Shown piece after piece: positions 22,865 through 32,499 of a DNA stretch of 39,868 bases; within the stretch, counting starts at the first letter, position 1; every line of letters starts with the position of its first letter. The stretch comes from Nitrososphaerales archaeon (lineage in GTDB: Archaea > Thermoproteota > Nitrososphaeria > Nitrososphaerales > Gagatemarchaeaceae). The position numbers were made by a program, and so were the translations under genes. The notes beneath the pieces are model-generated. The model was not told the DNA's origin, did not search any database, and saw only the letters and a program-made list of their open reading frames with translations. Location: positions 1-39,868 of the forward strand of contig JACWAI010000074.1 in NCBI GenBank assembly GCA_014874415.1. Direction: 5' to 3'.

Positions 22865-25800
22865 CTACCCAGCCGACTTCCCCTTGATGTAGTGCTGTTT
22901 GATGAACTCTTCCTTGATGTTGGTCAGCTCGTTCTCGGGGAGGACGGACAGAGTCTCCCAGGCGATGCGGTGGGTGTCTTCGAATGTCCTGTTCTCGTCG
23001 TACCCTTGGTTGAGGAACTTCTGCTCGAACTCGTCCCCGAACTGCAGGTACCTGAGGTCCGAGCCAGTTAGGCCTGACTTGCCGACTATCTCGGCGAGAG
23101 CCCTTAGCTCGACCGCCCTGGCGTAGGCGTTGTACAGCTGGTTCCCCACCTGGTGGTGGTCTGGGTTCGCCTTCCCCTGCTTGATCACGTAACCGAGAGC
23201 CGGCCCCATGAGCCTGCTGAGGCTTGAGAGGACGTACACCGGGGGATAGATGCCCTTCCTGAACAGTTCCCTTCCAAGGAATATCTGGCCCTCTGTGATG
23301 TAGCCAGTCAGGTCTGGGATGGGATGGGTGACGTCGTCGCTCGGCATCGAGAGGATAGGCATCTGGGTGATGCTCCCCTTCTTCCCTTTGATCCTCCCTG
23401 CCCTCTCGTAGTTGGTGGCAAGGTCGGTGTAGAGGTAGCCCGGGAAGCCCTTCCTGCCCGGGACCTCTTCTCTGGCGGCTGAAATCTCCCGGAGGGCCTC
23501 GCAGTTTGAGGACACAATCCCGTCCCCGGTCACAATCTTATGGGTGTCCGAGACGGTGTAGTCATACACGAATTCCTCGCCCGCGTTGGGAATGACTTCG
23601 GCTTCGGTGACCGCGTCTAGCACGTAGTTGCCTTCGACTAGGAGGCGCAACCTCTGGTATTCCGAATCGCTCTCTCCGACAGCTTTTCTAGCCGAGTCCA
23701 GCCAACGGCCGAGCAGGGTCCTTGAGACGCGTCGTTCGTTCGCCTCGAACTGGGAAATCGTGCTCGAACGGCCCAGGCGAACGGCACTGATTCCGTGCTT
23801 CTTCCTGAAAGCTTTGAACAGTCGGCTGCTCTCAAGGGGTGCGAGATCGAAGTAGTCGGACCTTTCGTGCCTATGCGAGCTTAGATCCCTGGCGAGTTCC
23901 TCGAGTCGACTTCGCTTTTCTGGGTGGCGAAGCTCAACCATCTCCGCGAACCTCAGAACATTCCTCTTTCCCCTGACTATGACGTCGAACATGTGGCTGC
24001 GTCCGAACGTGCCCTCCGAGTCGCGCTCCTGTATGCAACTTGCTACTCCTAGACGCTTCAGGAGCTGTTGCAGGCGCTTCGCCCGGATTCTGCTCGTCGT
24101 TGTGAGTTGTACCAGGCTCTTTCCCTGCGGGATTGAGCCGTCCCCGTCGAGGTAGCCGGCTAGAAACGCCGCTATGAACTCGGGGGGCATCTTGAAGACC
24201 GCTGACAGCTCCTCGTCCTTGCCATCCAGTAGCAGTCGTCCAAGAACCTGACATAGAGCACGACTGCTCACTGTCGCCATTAGCACGCCGTCCTGGTTTG
24301 GTGCGACGTAGACGTCCGTGCCTGGGAACAGCATTTTTACCTCCCCGATGAATTCACCGATGAGCTGCTCGTTCCGGTTCCCGAAGGTCACATGGTAGTT
24401 GTGTTGGCCCTCGTTTTCGTAGATCGTCCCATCGGAGGCTACCCACCCTAGAATCCTCAGCCAGCCCGGCGTCATAATCGGTTCCGCGAAATTGAGCCTG
24501 TCCTTCTTGCCTGCGGTGACGTACGCTATTTTGCTCGAGGTCTCCTCCAAGGTGAGGCCCAAACTGGCGCTGATGGCAAGAAGCTCGTCGGCACTAAAGC
24601 ACCTCTTACGATAGGAGTCGGAGGCCCTACGGTAGTTGAGAGAAAGCCTCTCACAGGCCGCCCTTAGGCTGCTGAATTTCTCCGCTAGCTTCGCCTCAAG
24701 TTCCTGGCTCCTGAGGTGGAAGTAGAAGTTGGTCGTGCAGTCAAGAAATTGACCGAGCAGGCTGGGGCGAACCGAGGGGAACTCGAACCTCCCAACAGAA
24801 TAAAGCTCTTGGCCTGCCCTGATGGACTCCGCAGCCAGCATTTGCGGGCCAGCCGGGGTGTCGACCTGGACCTTGTGGTCGGGCGTCACGGTGAGGATGG
24901 CGCCTGACCGCGTTCTGATGCGTACCAACTGCTTAGGCGACGCCACCTTTTGCACCGACATGACACTGGAAGGGAGCGTACGGTACCCCTCCCAGCTAAG
25001 GGCGCTCAAAGGTGACGTCGTGCTAATCCGAGGGACGCTGAGCATGACCCGACCCGACGTGGACGGCAGGTCGGCCGAGTAATCCACGGGACCAGCCACG
25101 GACTCGACGTACTTTCCTATCTTTGTGATGGTGCCGTCGCCCAACACGACCTCGGTGTCCCCCCGGAAGCAATAATTTGTGATATCTGTGATTATGACCA
25201 GGACGTGCATGCCCAGCTCGAAGGCCAGATATTCGGCGGCGGTTAGCGCCACCCTCGGCGTGATTATCCTTTCGATAGCCGGGTCGTCCGCCAGGTTCAG
25301 GTAAAGTATGCTCCTCCTGATCGCCCCTGACTCGGCCAGCGTCCTCTGGAAGAACGAGGCTTCGCTGTGTGACACCCCGACCGCGGCGAACACGACCGCG
25401 AACTCTTCTCCTTCGCCGACGACCGTCGCCTGCCTGGCTATCTGGGCGGCGAGCATGTTGTGAGGCATCCCGGCGCCCGAGAAGATGGGGAGCTTCTGCC
25501 CCCTGACAAGCGTCAGCATCCCGTCGATCACAGACACTCCTGTCTGTATCAGGTCGGTGGGGTATTCCCTCCTTTCTGGGTTGATGGGCGCGCCGTTCAC
25601 ATCGAGGAATGTCTTGGCAACAGGTTCGGGGAGCCCGTCCTGGGGCCTTCCGAGGCCGTCGAAGACCCTTCCAAGAAGCTGGTCCGAGACAGGGAGCTCC
25701 ATGGTCTTCCCGAGGAAGCGCGCCCTTGTCCCGCTGACCGAGAGCCCCGACGTCCCTTCGAATACCTGGACGACCGCCTTGCCGAACCCGGTCTCCAGGA

Positions 25801-25945
25801 CCCTGGCTAGCCTCCTGTTGCCGGTATCGTCTTCTATCTCCACGAGCTCGTCGAAGGCGGCCCTGTCGACCCCGTCCACCACCAGTAGCGGGCCCCTGAT
25901 CTCCGCCACCTTGCTGTACTCGAGCCCCGAAGAGGACTTGCTCAT
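22865..25945 (-). CDS. atpB: A-type ATP synthase subunit B with intein
   Basis: A 1026-residue precursor. The exteins (residues 1-258 and 815-1026, 470 in total) form the regulatory, non-catalytic B subunit of the A3B3 head: '[20 protein letters not shown]' in place of a P-loop, '[36 protein letters not shown]' and '[26 protein letters not shown]'. The intein interrupts the stretch after ITDITNY, at the nucleotide-binding interface, where inactivation of unspliced protein is certain. The start overlaps the atpA stop (ATGA). Confidence 0.96.
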   Translation of the reverse strand: MSKSSSGLEYSKVAEIRGPLLVVDGVDRAAFDELVEIEDDTGNRRLARVLETGFGKAVVQVFEGTSGLSVSGTRARFLGKTMELPVSDQLLGRVFDGLGRPQDGLPEPVAKTFLDVNGAPINPERREYPTDLIQTGVSVIDGMLTLVRGQKLPIFSGAGMPHNMLAAQIARQATVVGEGEEFAVVFAAVGVSHSEASFFQRTLAESGAIRRSILYLNLADDPAIERIITPRVALTAAEYLAFELGMHVLVIITDITNYCFRGDTEVVLGDGTITKIGKYVESVAGPVDYSADLPSTSGRVMLSVPRISTTSPLSALSWEGYRTLPSSVMSVQKVASPKQLVRIRTRSGAILTVTPDHKVQVDTPAGPQMLAAESIRAGQELYSVGRFEFPSVRPSLLGQFLDCTTNFYFHLRSQELEAKLAEKFSSLRAACERLSLNYRRASDSYRKRCFSADELLAISASLGLTLEETSSKIAYVTAGKKDRLNFAEPIMTPGWLRILGWVASDGTIYENEGQHNYHVTFGNRNEQLIGEFIGEVKMLFPGTDVYVAPNQDGVLMATVSSRALCQVLGRLLLDGKDEELSAVFKMPPEFIAAFLAGYLDGDGSIPQGKSLVQLTTTSRIRAKRLQQLLKRLGVASCIQERDSEGTFGRSHMFDVIVRGKRNVLRFAEMVELRHPEKRSRLEELARDLSSHRHERSDYFDLAPLESSRLFKAFRKKHGISAVRLGRSSTISQFEANERRVSRTLLGRWLDSARKAVGESDSEYQRLRLLVEGNYVLDAVTEAEVIPNAGEEFVYDYTVSDTHKIVTGDGIVSSNCEALREISAAREEVPGRKGFPGYLYTDLATNYERAGRIKGKKGSITQMPILSMPSDDVTHPIPDLTGYITEGQIFLGRELFRKGIYPPVYVLSSLSRLMGPALGYVIKQGKANPDHHQVGNQLYNAYARAVELRALAEIVGKSGLTGSDLRYLQFGDEFEQKFLNQGYDENRTFEDTHRIAWETLSVLPENELTNIKEEFIKQHYIKGKSAG
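23504..25171 (-). mobile_element. Intein with LAGLIDADG endonuclease domain in AtpB
   Basis: A 556-residue in-frame insertion, precursor residues 259-814. Block A begins at the splice Cys ('[23 protein letters not shown]'), block B is '[14 protein letters not shown]', block F '[24 protein letters not shown]', and the C-extein starts with Cys815. Endonuclease motifs are '[18 protein letters not shown]' and '[19 protein letters not shown]', the two LAGLIDADG blocks, both with an acidic residue. The residue before the final Asn is Ser rather than the usual His, which is unusual but tolerated in some inteins. The element appears full-length and possibly active for homing. Confidence 0.95.
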
Positions 25946-27729
25946 GCCGCCTTGAGCTCCTGGACCCCCGAGATGGAGGAGAACTCGTCGAACATCTGCT
26001 TGGAAAGTGACTCGAGCTTACCTAGATCTTCGCTCTTGATGGCAAACTTCGCCCGGAGCATCGGCGCTATCACCTGCATCCCTCTGATCTTGGAGAGAGG
26101 GGTGCCGTTCCTTAGCGCCTTCAGGGCCTCCTGATGGTACTGGACGAACATCTTCATCATGACGAACTGCTTCTGGGGGCTGCAGTAGGCGTCGACGTCG
26201 TCGTAGGCGTTCTGCTGAAGGAACCCAATCTGGACCATCCTGGCGACATCCAGTATGAGCTTCTCCTCGTCGGGGAGCGCCTCGGGCCCGAGCAGGCGGA
26301 CGATCTCCTTCAGAGCGTCCTCTCTCTGGAGGATGCCATATGCCTCGGCCCTCACTGACGACCATTCTTTGTCCACTCTCTCGGCCCACCATTTGCCGAC
26401 GGAGTCTATGTATCCTGAGTAGGAGCTCATCCAGTTGATGGACGGATAGTGCCTCGAGTAGGCGAGCCTTGCGTCCAGGGCCCAGAAGTTCTTCACGAAG
26501 CGGATGGTCTGCGAGGTGACAGGTTCGGTGAAGTCCCCGCCTGCCGGGGAGACCGCACCAACGAGAGTGATCGATCCCGTCCTCGCGGGCGTGCCCAAGG
26601 TGTCGACCCTCCCCGCCCTTTCGTAGAACTCGGCCAGCCTCGATGCAAGGTAAGATGGGTAGCCCTCCTCGGCGGGCATCTCTTCCAGCCTGCCGCTGAT
26701 CTCCCTGAGTGCTTCGGCCCAGCGGCTTGTGGAGTCTGCCACGAGCACGGTGTCGTATCCCATGTCACGATAGTATTCCGCCATGGTCACCCCTGTGTAG
26801 ATGCTTGCTTCCCTTGCGGCGACAGGCATGTTGCTGACGTTCGCAACTAGGATGGTCCTCTCCATCAGGGGACGGCCTGATTTGGGGTCGGTCAGCTCGG
26901 GAAACTCCTTTAGGACCTCCGTCATTTCGTTGCCCCTCTCTCCACACCCTAATTGGAAAATGACGTTAGCATCTGCCCATTTTGAGATTGATTGGAGAGC
27001 GACGGTCTTTCCCGTGCCAAACGCACCAGGAATAGCCCCTGTTCCTCCCTTGGACATCGGAAAAAACGAATCAAGAACTCGTTGCCCTGTAATCAGAGGG
27101 ATTTCAGGGTCGAGCCTTTCGCGAATGGGCCTGGGAATCCTAACAGGCCACTTGTGATGCATCGACAGCTCGAACTTCCTGCCTGACTTGTCCTCGGCTG
27201 TCACCATCGTATCGGCTATGGTGTATTTGCCTGTCTTTGCGACGTCTTTGACCGTAGCCTTGGGAGTGTTTGGGGGAGCGAGTATCCTGTGTTCGATGAG
27301 GGCCGTCTCCTGGACCGTACCGAGTATGGTACCGCCCTCCACTGCGTCTCCCTTCTTGACTGCAGGCTTGAACTCCCATTCCTTGCCGAAGTCGACCGAA
27401 TCAGCTACAATACCCCTAGTGATGAAGGGGCCCGCCTTCTTCGAAATTACCTCGAGGGGCCTCTGAAGGCCATCGTAAATCTGGTTAATCATTCCGGGAG
27501 CCAATGTCGTCGAGAGGGGTTGGCCGGTGCCGATGACCGGCTCACCCGGCCTGAGACCGCTGGTCGACTCGTAAACCTGGACGAACGCTATGTCCCCTGT
27601 GAGCTTGATGACCTCGCCGATGAGCTTCTCTTCACCGACCTGGGCGACTTCGTACATCTTGGCGGCGGACATGCCCGAGGCTTTGACAGCAGGCCCGGAA
27701 ATCCACTCAATCTTTCCTTTGACTGGCAA
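25942..27729 (-). CDS. atpA: A-type ATP synthase catalytic subunit A
   Basis: A 595-residue catalytic subunit. The P-loop is 'GAFGTGKT' at residues 235-242, followed by '[20 protein letters not shown]' (C262), '[29 protein letters not shown]' and the family's large non-homologous insertion (about 110-200). It hydrolyses or synthesises ATP in the A3B3 head. It contains no intein, although both the P-loop and the site before CGERGNE host inteins in other organisms, and codons over exactly that stretch (about 26935-27130) are AT-rich. The start is TTG at 27729. Confidence 0.97.
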   Translation of the reverse strand: MPVKGKIEWISGPAVKASGMSAAKMYEVAQVGEEKLIGEVIKLTGDIAFVQVYESTSGLRPGEPVIGTGQPLSTTLAPGMINQIYDGLQRPLEVISKKAGPFITRGIVADSVDFGKEWEFKPAVKKGDAVEGGTILGTVQETALIEHRILAPPNTPKATVKDVAKTGKYTIADTMVTAEDKSGRKFELSMHHKWPVRIPRPIRERLDPEIPLITGQRVLDSFFPMSKGGTGAIPGAFGTGKTVALQSISKWADANVIFQLGCGERGNEMTEVLKEFPELTDPKSGRPLMERTILVANVSNMPVAAREASIYTGVTMAEYYRDMGYDTVLVADSTSRWAEALREISGRLEEMPAEEGYPSYLASRLAEFYERAGRVDTLGTPARTGSITLVGAVSPAGGDFTEPVTSQTIRFVKNFWALDARLAYSRHYPSINWMSSYSGYIDSVGKWWAERVDKEWSSVRAEAYGILQREDALKEIVRLLGPEALPDEEKLILDVARMVQIGFLQQNAYDDVDAYCSPQKQFVMMKMFVQYHQEALKALRNGTPLSKIRGMQVIAPMLRAKFAIKSEDLGKLESLSKQMFDEFSSISGVQELKAA

Positions 27730-27762
27730 AACGAGACCCGTTCGACCGGCGATTTTGTCGGC

Positions 27763-27772
27763 CTTATAATGT
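27763..27772 (-). promoter_or_regulatory. Internal TATA box upstream of atpA
   Basis: On the minus strand the 68-nt gap between atpE and atpA contains ACATTATAAG, a good TATA box about 35-43 nt before the atpA start. Catalytic subunits may thus be transcribed separately from the stalk genes. Confidence 0.45.
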
Positions 27773-27797
27773 TTAGACGGCCTGGCGAATCTTTGGT

Positions 27798-28400
27798 CTA
27801 AGATTGGGCGCCGCCGGTCAGGATGGCTGCGACCTCTTTCCTGAGAACCGGCTTCATCCTTTCAAGCCTCGCTTCGAAAGTGTTGTCGAACCTTACCGCC
27901 CCGTCCGGCGTCGAGAGGACCACGCCCCCCATTGTCTCGATGGGCTCGTCGTCGAAAGTGACCTTCGCTCTGCCCTCGGCCTTCTTTATGGCGGCTAAGA
28001 CCGCCTTCTTGTCTTTGCTGGCGCATTGGACCTTCGCTTTCGGCCCGATCACAGCGACGCCCTCCTCGATGAGCCCCGTGATGGCCTTCTCGTAGGATGA
28101 CCCTGAAGAGCCAGATATCTTGCTCGCGGCGAGTTCGAAGGTCCCGTTGATCGCTCTCTCCAGCGACCTGAGCTGGGCGTTCCTCGACTCGAGCTCCGCC
28201 GCGCCTATGATCTGCCTCTTCACCGATTCAGCTTGTTTCACCCCAGTCTCGATGATCTTGGCGACGGCCGCCTCGGTCTCCTTCCTCACCGACTCGACCC
28301 TGGCCAGCGTCTCGGAACGGCCCGCGTCTAGGTCGGCGAGCGCCTCGGACTGGAACTCACCTGAGACCTTCTCCAGGGTGTCTGCGGCTGCCTTGCTCAC
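27798..28400 (-). CDS. atpE: A-type ATP synthase subunit E
   Basis: A 200-residue peripheral-stalk subunit. The N-terminal half is a long charged helix ('[38 protein letters not shown]...') that pairs with subunit H in a coiled coil. The C-terminal globular half with '[28 protein letters not shown]' is the E-family hallmark that binds the AB head. The start is GTG at 28400, 4 nt after atpF. Confidence 0.92.
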   Translation of the reverse strand: MSKAAADTLEKVSGEFQSEALADLDAGRSETLARVESVRKETEAAVAKIIETGVKQAESVKRQIIGAAELESRNAQLRSLERAINGTFELAASKISGSSGSSYEKAITGLIEEGVAVIGPKAKVQCASKDKKAVLAAIKKAEGRAKVTFDDEPIETMGGVVLSTPDGAVRFDNTFEARLERMKPVLRKEVAAILTGGAQS

Positions 28401-28404
28401 GCCC

Positions 28405-28701
28405 TCATACCCCCAGGATCGCCCTCAGCATCGCCCGGTACTCGACCTTCTCCTTCTTGCTCCCCGGCCCTGGTACCTCGTAGATCAGAGGTATCGCCTT
28501 CTTTGCCCTCATGAGTGTGAGTTGCTCCGCTATCGGCTTCGCGACGTCGTCGCTCACCATGATCAGCCCGACCGCGGGGTCCTTGGAGAGAGATTGGACC
28601 TTCTCGAGCGCAGCCGTTGGGGTAGAGACGTATTCCCCGTTCACCCCTGAAAGGACGAAGCCTGTGACGAAAGCCTTCCCACCCACGGCCACGACCTTCA
28701 T
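28405..28701 (-). CDS. atpF: A-type ATP synthase subunit F
   Basis: A 98-residue subunit F with the Rossmann-like pattern of the family: 'MKVVAVGGKAFVTGFVLSGV', 'VGLIMVSDDVAKPI', 'IPLIYEVPGPGS'. In the enzyme F binds the central shaft subunit D and influences its regulation. It overlaps the upstream stalk gene (ATGA-type) and is followed after 4 nt by atpE. Confidence 0.92.
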   Translation of the reverse strand: MKVVAVGGKAFVTGFVLSGVNGEYVSTPTAALEKVQSLSKDPAVGLIMVSDDVAKPIAEQLTLMRAKKAIPLIYEVPGPGSKKEKVEYRAMLRAILGV

Positions 28702-29027
28702 GCCGACTCGCCCAGCAGCCTCGACGCTGCCAAATCTGCCGCCCTGGTCCTGTGCTTGGATATCGAACCCTCGAAAGCCCTCAGGTCTGCCTCCCCCTTT
28801 TCCTTGATCTTGGCCGCCTCAGCCTCCGCTTCGGCCTTCGCCTGGGCTACCCTCCGAGAAGCGATCTCCTGGGCCCTCGCTATCGCAGATGACTTCGCTG
28901 ATTCAGCCCAGTCCATGGCGTCCTTCATCGCCCTTGCCTTTGCGCTGGCGGCCTCCGCCTTGGCCCTGTCGAGCTCCGATTCGAATTCAACGAGCGCTTT
29001 CACGGTCTCTTCGATGGCAGAGGTCAT
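28698..29027 (-). CDS. atpH: A-type ATP synthase peripheral-stalk subunit H
   Basis: A 109-residue, almost wholly helical Ala/Lys/Glu-rich protein (coiled coil across about residues 10-95), first in the operon, the usual place of subunit H. Low-complexity coiled coils are hard to assign by sequence; the call rests on size, composition and order. Subunits I, K and C are not in this window and must lie elsewhere. Confidence 0.8.
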   Translation of the reverse strand: MTSAIEETVKALVEFESELDRAKAEAASAKARAMKDAMDWAESAKSSAIARAQEIASRRVAQAKAEAEAEAAKIKEKGEADLRAFEGSISKHRTRAADLAASRLLGESA

Positions 29028-29059
29028 GTGAAGTGATTTTCGTCTGCCACGGATTTGCG

Positions 29060-29068
29060 TAATTAAAC
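29060..29068 (-). promoter_or_regulatory. TATA box for the ATP synthase operon
   Basis: The minus strand reads GTTTAATTA 33-41 nt upstream of the first ATG (29027), giving a transcript start a few bases before the atpH start. Confidence 0.5.
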
Positions 29069-29080
29069 GTTAGGAGTCGG

Positions 29081-29956
29081 TCAGTCTCTCCAAGGGCTGT
29101 CGTAGCAGAACCCGTTAGGATAGCAGATCTGGGCTCCCCAGAAACCCGAAGAGGTCGACACGACAGCGCCGGCGCTCATGTCGACGTATGCTGCGAGATT
29201 GTGGGCACCGTCAACTTGGAAGAGGAAGACTTCGAACTTCCCGGTGAACGTTAAGTTGTCGTATAGGGGACCCGCATACTCGACGTATGACGGATACGCT
29301 TGGTTGAACGACCTGACGGTCGAGTTGGCCAAGGCTATCGAGATAGCCTTCTGCTGGGTCGTGTTGTAAGAGAAGGAAAAATAGCCCGGCACAGAGTAGT
29401 TCTGGGCTACGAAGTTGATGACCTGATAGGTGTTCGGGGGAGTGTACTGGAATGTGACGTTGAGCACGCTCCGGTAGGGGAACGAGAAGCTGTAGCCTGT
29501 CGTCCAGTTCCCTCTCATGATCATTGGCCCGTATAGCCCAACGATGGCTGAGACCAGGACAGGGCTCGCGCCCGTCTGGGAAATGTAAATCGAGTAATTA
29601 TAGGCGACCTTTACCAAAGGCAGGACCTTGTAGTAATACAGTGTCATGTTGGCTACTGTCCCAGCCTGCCAGCCCTCCGAGGTTGAGGTCGTTGTGGTGG
29701 TGAAAGGATACGAGGTCGTATTGGAGGCGCTGTAGAATGTCGTGGTCGAGTAGGAAGTCGGAAATGCGCTAGTGGTCACCGGAAACGTTGTCGTATTGGT
29801 GGTTGTCGCAGTCGAGCTGCTGTTCCCACCCGCCTTTGCACCCGCCAAGGTCGGATACAGGTAGACCGCGGTGACCCCAGCCGTGACTACAATCACGGCC
29901 GCAAGCACGGCGGCCGGCGATATCCCTCTTCTGCCTTGCAACGCCCAGCTGTCCAA
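29081..29956 (-). CDS. Thr/Ser-rich membrane-anchored surface protein
   Basis: A 291-residue protein with an N-terminal membrane anchor ('ISPAAVLAAVIVVTAGVTAVYLYPTLAGA', residues about 12-40), a Thr/Ser-rich stalk (about 44-95, probably O-glycosylated) and a beta-rich globular region of about 190 residues with many NxS/T sequons and aromatic residues. Two cysteines near the end ('ICYPNGFCYDSPW') could form a disulfide. I recognise no family. The start is TTG at 29956. It is transcribed in the same direction as the ATP synthase operon but ends upstream of its promoter. Confidence 0.7.
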   Translation of the reverse strand: MDSWALQGRRGISPAAVLAAVIVVTAGVTAVYLYPTLAGAKAGGNSSSTATTTNTTTFPVTTSAFPTSYSTTTFYSASNTTSYPFTTTTTSTSEGWQAGTVANMTLYYYKVLPLVKVAYNYSIYISQTGASPVLVSAIVGLYGPMIMRGNWTTGYSFSFPYRSVLNVTFQYTPPNTYQVINFVAQNYSVPGYFSFSYNTTQQKAISIALANSTVRSFNQAYPSYVEYAGPLYDNLTFTGKFEVFLFQVDGAHNLAAYVDMSAGAVVSTSSGFWGAQICYPNGFCYDSPWRD

Positions 29957-30001
29957 ACGGATTCAGAGTCGAGGGGGTTTATCAGACTAGGTATTAGAAC
30001 A

Positions 30002-30014
30002 GGAGCGAAGCTCC
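30002..30014 (-). terminator. Small hairpin downstream of NAC gene
   Basis: On the minus strand GGAGC-TTC-GCTCC, followed by TGTTCT, lies 10 nt after the NAC stop. It is a weak candidate for transcription termination or 3' end stabilisation. The rest of 29957-30024 holds nothing else I can support. Confidence 0.3.
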
Positions 30015-30024
30015 CCAACCAAGC

Positions 30025-30357
30025 CTAGGAGGTAAGCTTCAAGATTGCCCTGGCGACCTCTCCATCGGACTCCTCCAGGGCCGCTGCCGCCCCCTCCTTT
30101 GAAACGCCGGTCTGCTGCTGCACGAGGAGTATGTCCTCCTCGCTGAATGTCTTCCTCTCGACCTCCACCTCTTCCACCTCCCCCATGACCTGGAAGACCC
30201 GCTGGCCCTGGGCGTTCACTTCGGAGACCGAAGCGTTCGTTATGTGCATCTCTTTGTCGGGGGTCTTGATCACGACCTCCTGCACGTTCGGTATCTCTTT
30301 CATGTTGATGCCGAGCCGGTCCATCATCCTGCGGGCATTCCGATTGTCCATCTTCAT
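30025..30357 (-). CDS. Nascent polypeptide-associated complex protein
   Basis: A 110-residue archaeal NAC. The NAC barrel is at about 20-75 ('NVQEVVIKTPDKEMHITNASVSEVNAQGQRVFQVMGE') and a UBA domain at the C-terminus ('SEEDILLVQQQTGVSKEGAAAALEESDGEVARAILKL'). It forms a homodimer that binds ribosomes near the exit tunnel and shields nascent chains. The start overlaps the PUA gene end by 4 nt; nac with a PUA gene is a recurrent archaeal pair. Confidence 0.95.
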   Translation of the reverse strand: MKMDNRNARRMMDRLGINMKEIPNVQEVVIKTPDKEMHITNASVSEVNAQGQRVFQVMGEVEEVEVERKTFSEEDILLVQQQTGVSKEGAAAALEESDGEVARAILKLTS

Positions 30358-30836
30358 TTCTTGACGCCTACTCTTACCTTCACGGCCGCCCCCGACTTAA
30401 ACTGTGCCATGACGGAACCATTTAGTACTGCCATCCCCACTCCGATGATCTTCCCCTTGCCGTCTATTATGGCGACCTCTCCCTTCGGGTAGACGTTCTT
30501 CCCGGCCCATTTCACGAACTTGCAGAAGACGGACTTGCCCCCCCTCACGAACTCCGCTACTTCATCTGAGACTTGGACGCAGTTCGCCCTGAACCTGGGG
30601 CTCTTGGACAGTATGGTCGCCCCTTCCATCGACAGGGCCATGGCTCCGTTGGGCTTGACTGTTGCGAAGAGCTTCCCATCCAGGTAGACAGATTTCACCC
30701 GTCCGGACCTGCGCGAGTGGTAGAGCCTGAAGCCTTCCTTCGGCAGAGCCTTGCTTACCCCCCTCCCGAAGAGATAGTCGACCATGAGGGCCAGCGTCCG
30801 GTTCTCGCCATGGGGTTCCAAGGGTCGGGCTGGCAT
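30354..30836 (-). CDS. PUA-domain RNA-binding protein
   Basis: A 160-residue protein with a pre-PUA-like N-terminal half ('MVDYLFGRGVSKALPKEGFRLYHSRRSGRVKSVYLDGKLFATVKPNGAMALS') and a C-terminal PUA domain ('VQVSDEVAEFVRGGKSVFCKFVKWAGKNVYPKGEVAIIDGKGKIIGVGMAVLN'). PUA domains bind structured RNA, often tRNA; the specific target is unknown. It is translated with NAC (4-nt overlap), suggesting a ribosome- or tRNA-linked role. Confidence 0.85.
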   Translation of the reverse strand: MPARPLEPHGENRTLALMVDYLFGRGVSKALPKEGFRLYHSRRSGRVKSVYLDGKLFATVKPNGAMALSMEGATILSKSPRFRANCVQVSDEVAEFVRGGKSVFCKFVKWAGKNVYPKGEVAIIDGKGKIIGVGMAVLNGSVMAQFKSGAAVKVRVGVKK

Positions 30837-30871
30837 GGGAGCGGGGATAATAGAGGTAGGCCCATCCGGCC

Positions 30872-31405
30872 TTGAATAAGAACCCGTCCAATCCTCTGAT
30901 CTTGGTTCCGGAAACAGTCACTCAGATATTCGCGTTTGGCCACGTCCTCGCGGCGATGGTTTGGCTGGGAGGAGGGATGTTCACAGCCTTCGCACTGGGC
31001 CCCAATATCAGGAAGATGCCTCAGGGAGCCGCCCTGGAGTTCAACGCCAGGGTGGTGCCTAACCTGACCCGTTTCATCCAGGCTTCCATCGGCTCGACCC
31101 TGCTCTTCGGCCTTCTCCTCCTCTATGCTGTGTCAGACGGGGACTCGTCCTGGTTCTCGACGACCCAGGGGGAGGAAGTCTCCGTCGGGATCGCCCTGGC
31201 GCTCGTCACGGCGATAATGGCTTTCACAGTCACGATGCCTGCGTTCCGGAAGGTGAGCAAGGCAGCGGCGGAGGCGTTGGAAGGGAAGCAGCAGGGACCT
31301 CCGACAGAGATGATGGCCAATGCAAAGAGGGCAAGGCAAGGCTCGATGGCAGGGATCATCCTCCTCCTGATCACACTGGCCACCATGGTCGCAGCAGGGT
31401 TCTGA
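30872..31405 (+). CDS. Four-helix membrane protein, CopD-like
   Basis: A 177-residue membrane protein with four predicted helices: 'TQIFAFGHVLAAMVWLGGGMFTAFAL', 'FIQASIGSTLLFGLLLLYAVS', 'SVGIALALVTAIMAFTVTM' and 'GSMAGIILLLITLATMVAAGF'. The first helix (HxxxxxxWLGGG) resembles CopD/DUF2269-type proteins that may bind heme or copper, but this is a weak resemblance. The start is TTG at 30872, with a second in-frame TTG nearer the first helix. It is divergent from the PUA gene. Confidence 0.7.
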   Translation: MNKNPSNPLILVPETVTQIFAFGHVLAAMVWLGGGMFTAFALGPNIRKMPQGAALEFNARVVPNLTRFIQASIGSTLLFGLLLLYAVSDGDSSWFSTTQGEEVSVGIALALVTAIMAFTVTMPAFRKVSKAAAEALEGKQQGPPTEMMANAKRARQGSMAGIILLLITLATMVAAGF

Positions 31406-31465
31406 ACGCTCTCGCTGTAATCGTTCATCTAGGGGCTCGACCCCGGGCCAGCTCGGGTCTGGACG

Positions 31466-31993
31466 ATGGAAAGGAGCATTAAGGTCCTGAGGATCGGCCA
31501 GAGGTACGTGAGGGACGACCGGACGCTAACTCACCTGTGTCTGGTCTCCAGGGCGTTCGGGGCCGAGACGATCTATCTCGAGGACGCGGAGAAGGACGTG
31601 ACGGCGACCCTGGAGGAGGTCAACAGGACCTGGGGAGGGGACTTCAAGGCAGTCCTGGGGGTGCCCTGGCGGAAGACGATCCTGGAGGCGAAGAAGGAGG
31701 GGAGGAGCGTCGTCCACCTCACGATGTACGGGCTCCCGATACAGGAAGTGACCCCCAAACTGCGGGGGCTCGACAAGATCCTGGTCGTGGTGGGGGGCCC
31801 CAAGGTGCCCGGGAAGGTGTACCATGAAGCGGATTATAACATCGCAGTCACTTCGCAGCCGCATTCGGAGGTCGCAGCCCTGGCGATCGCATTACATGAA
31901 ATCCAAAGCGGGGAAGAGCTTAAGAGGACGTTTCAAAAAAGCAAGCTCAGAATCTTGCCGACGGCCCGGGGCAAGAGGGTTGTAGAAAATTGA
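31466..31993 (+). CDS. trm56: tRNA (cytidine(56)-2'-O)-methyltransferase
   Basis: A 175-residue SPOUT enzyme that 2'-O-methylates C56 in the T-loop of archaeal tRNAs. The family start 'IKVLRIGQRYVRDDRTLTHLCLVSRAFGA' is clear, and the knot region includes 'SVVHLTMYGLPIQEV' and 'ILVVVGGPKVPGKVYHEADYNIAVTSQPHSEVAALAIAL'. Its T-loop substrate is interrupted by an intron in the initiator tRNA-Met gene in this window, so splicing presumably precedes this modification. The stop overlaps the tfe start. Confidence 0.93.
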   Translation: MERSIKVLRIGQRYVRDDRTLTHLCLVSRAFGAETIYLEDAEKDVTATLEEVNRTWGGDFKAVLGVPWRKTILEAKKEGRSVVHLTMYGLPIQEVTPKLRGLDKILVVVGGPKVPGKVYHEADYNIAVTSQPHSEVAALAIALHEIQSGEELKRTFQKSKLRILPTARGKRVVEN

Positions 31994-32499
31994 AAATCGA
32001 ATATGAGGACACGTTTGTAAAGGTAGCCGGGCTGATTGGCGGACCCGACTACGTGAGGGTGGCGAGGGCGCTCCTGAACAACGAGAACGCCACCGACGAA
32101 GAGATCGCCTCTGCGACGGGGCTGAAGATCAAGACCGTCAGGAAGGCCCTCTACGACCTGTTCGGCCGGAGCCTCATCACGGGGGTGAGGGTGAGGGATC
32201 CCAAGAGAGGATGGTTCGTCTACAGGTGGAAGGCCCAGCGGGACCAGACCGACGGCTTCATCCAGACGCAGAGGAAGAAGGTCCTCAACAGGTTGAAGCA
32301 GAGGCTCGACTACGAGGACATGCACGAGTTCTATCACTGCGGCACCCCGACATGCCTCACGAGGACGTTCGAGGACGCCATGGAGAACTTCTTCAAATGC
32401 CCGACCTGCGGGAAGCCCCTGAACCGCCTCGACAACGCCGAGCTGAAGGACGCACTCCGCTGGAAGATCAATCAGCTGGAAGAGGAACTCGCCAAGTGA
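31990..32499 (+). CDS. tfe: Transcription factor E, alpha subunit
   Basis: A 169-residue general transcription factor. The N-terminal winged helix (about 1-90, 'NATDEEIASATGLKIKTVRKALYDLFGRSLI') is followed by a zinc ribbon ('YHCGTPTCLTRTFEDAMENFFKCPTCGKPL') and a C-terminal helix. It binds RNA polymerase with TBP and TFB and helps promoter opening. The start is TTG at 31990 overlapping the trm56 stop; the end overlaps the HD gene. Confidence 0.96.
   Translation: MKIEYEDTFVKVAGLIGGPDYVRVARALLNNENATDEEIASATGLKIKTVRKALYDLFGRSLITGVRVRDPKRGWFVYRWKAQRDQTDGFIQTQRKKVLNRLKQRLDYEDMHEFYHCGTPTCLTRTFEDAMENFFKCPTCGKPLNRLDNAELKDALRWKINQLEEELAK

Noticed and set aside
25942-27729. Intein in atpA
   Set aside because: The protein is contiguous through the P-loop and CGERGNE sites at normal length (595 residues); only unusual codons remain there.
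32211-32495. Longer start for the HD-domain protein
   Set aside because: The extension is the +1 shadow of tfe and has no HD-family similarity. The GTG at 32496 overlapping the tfe stop is the natural start.
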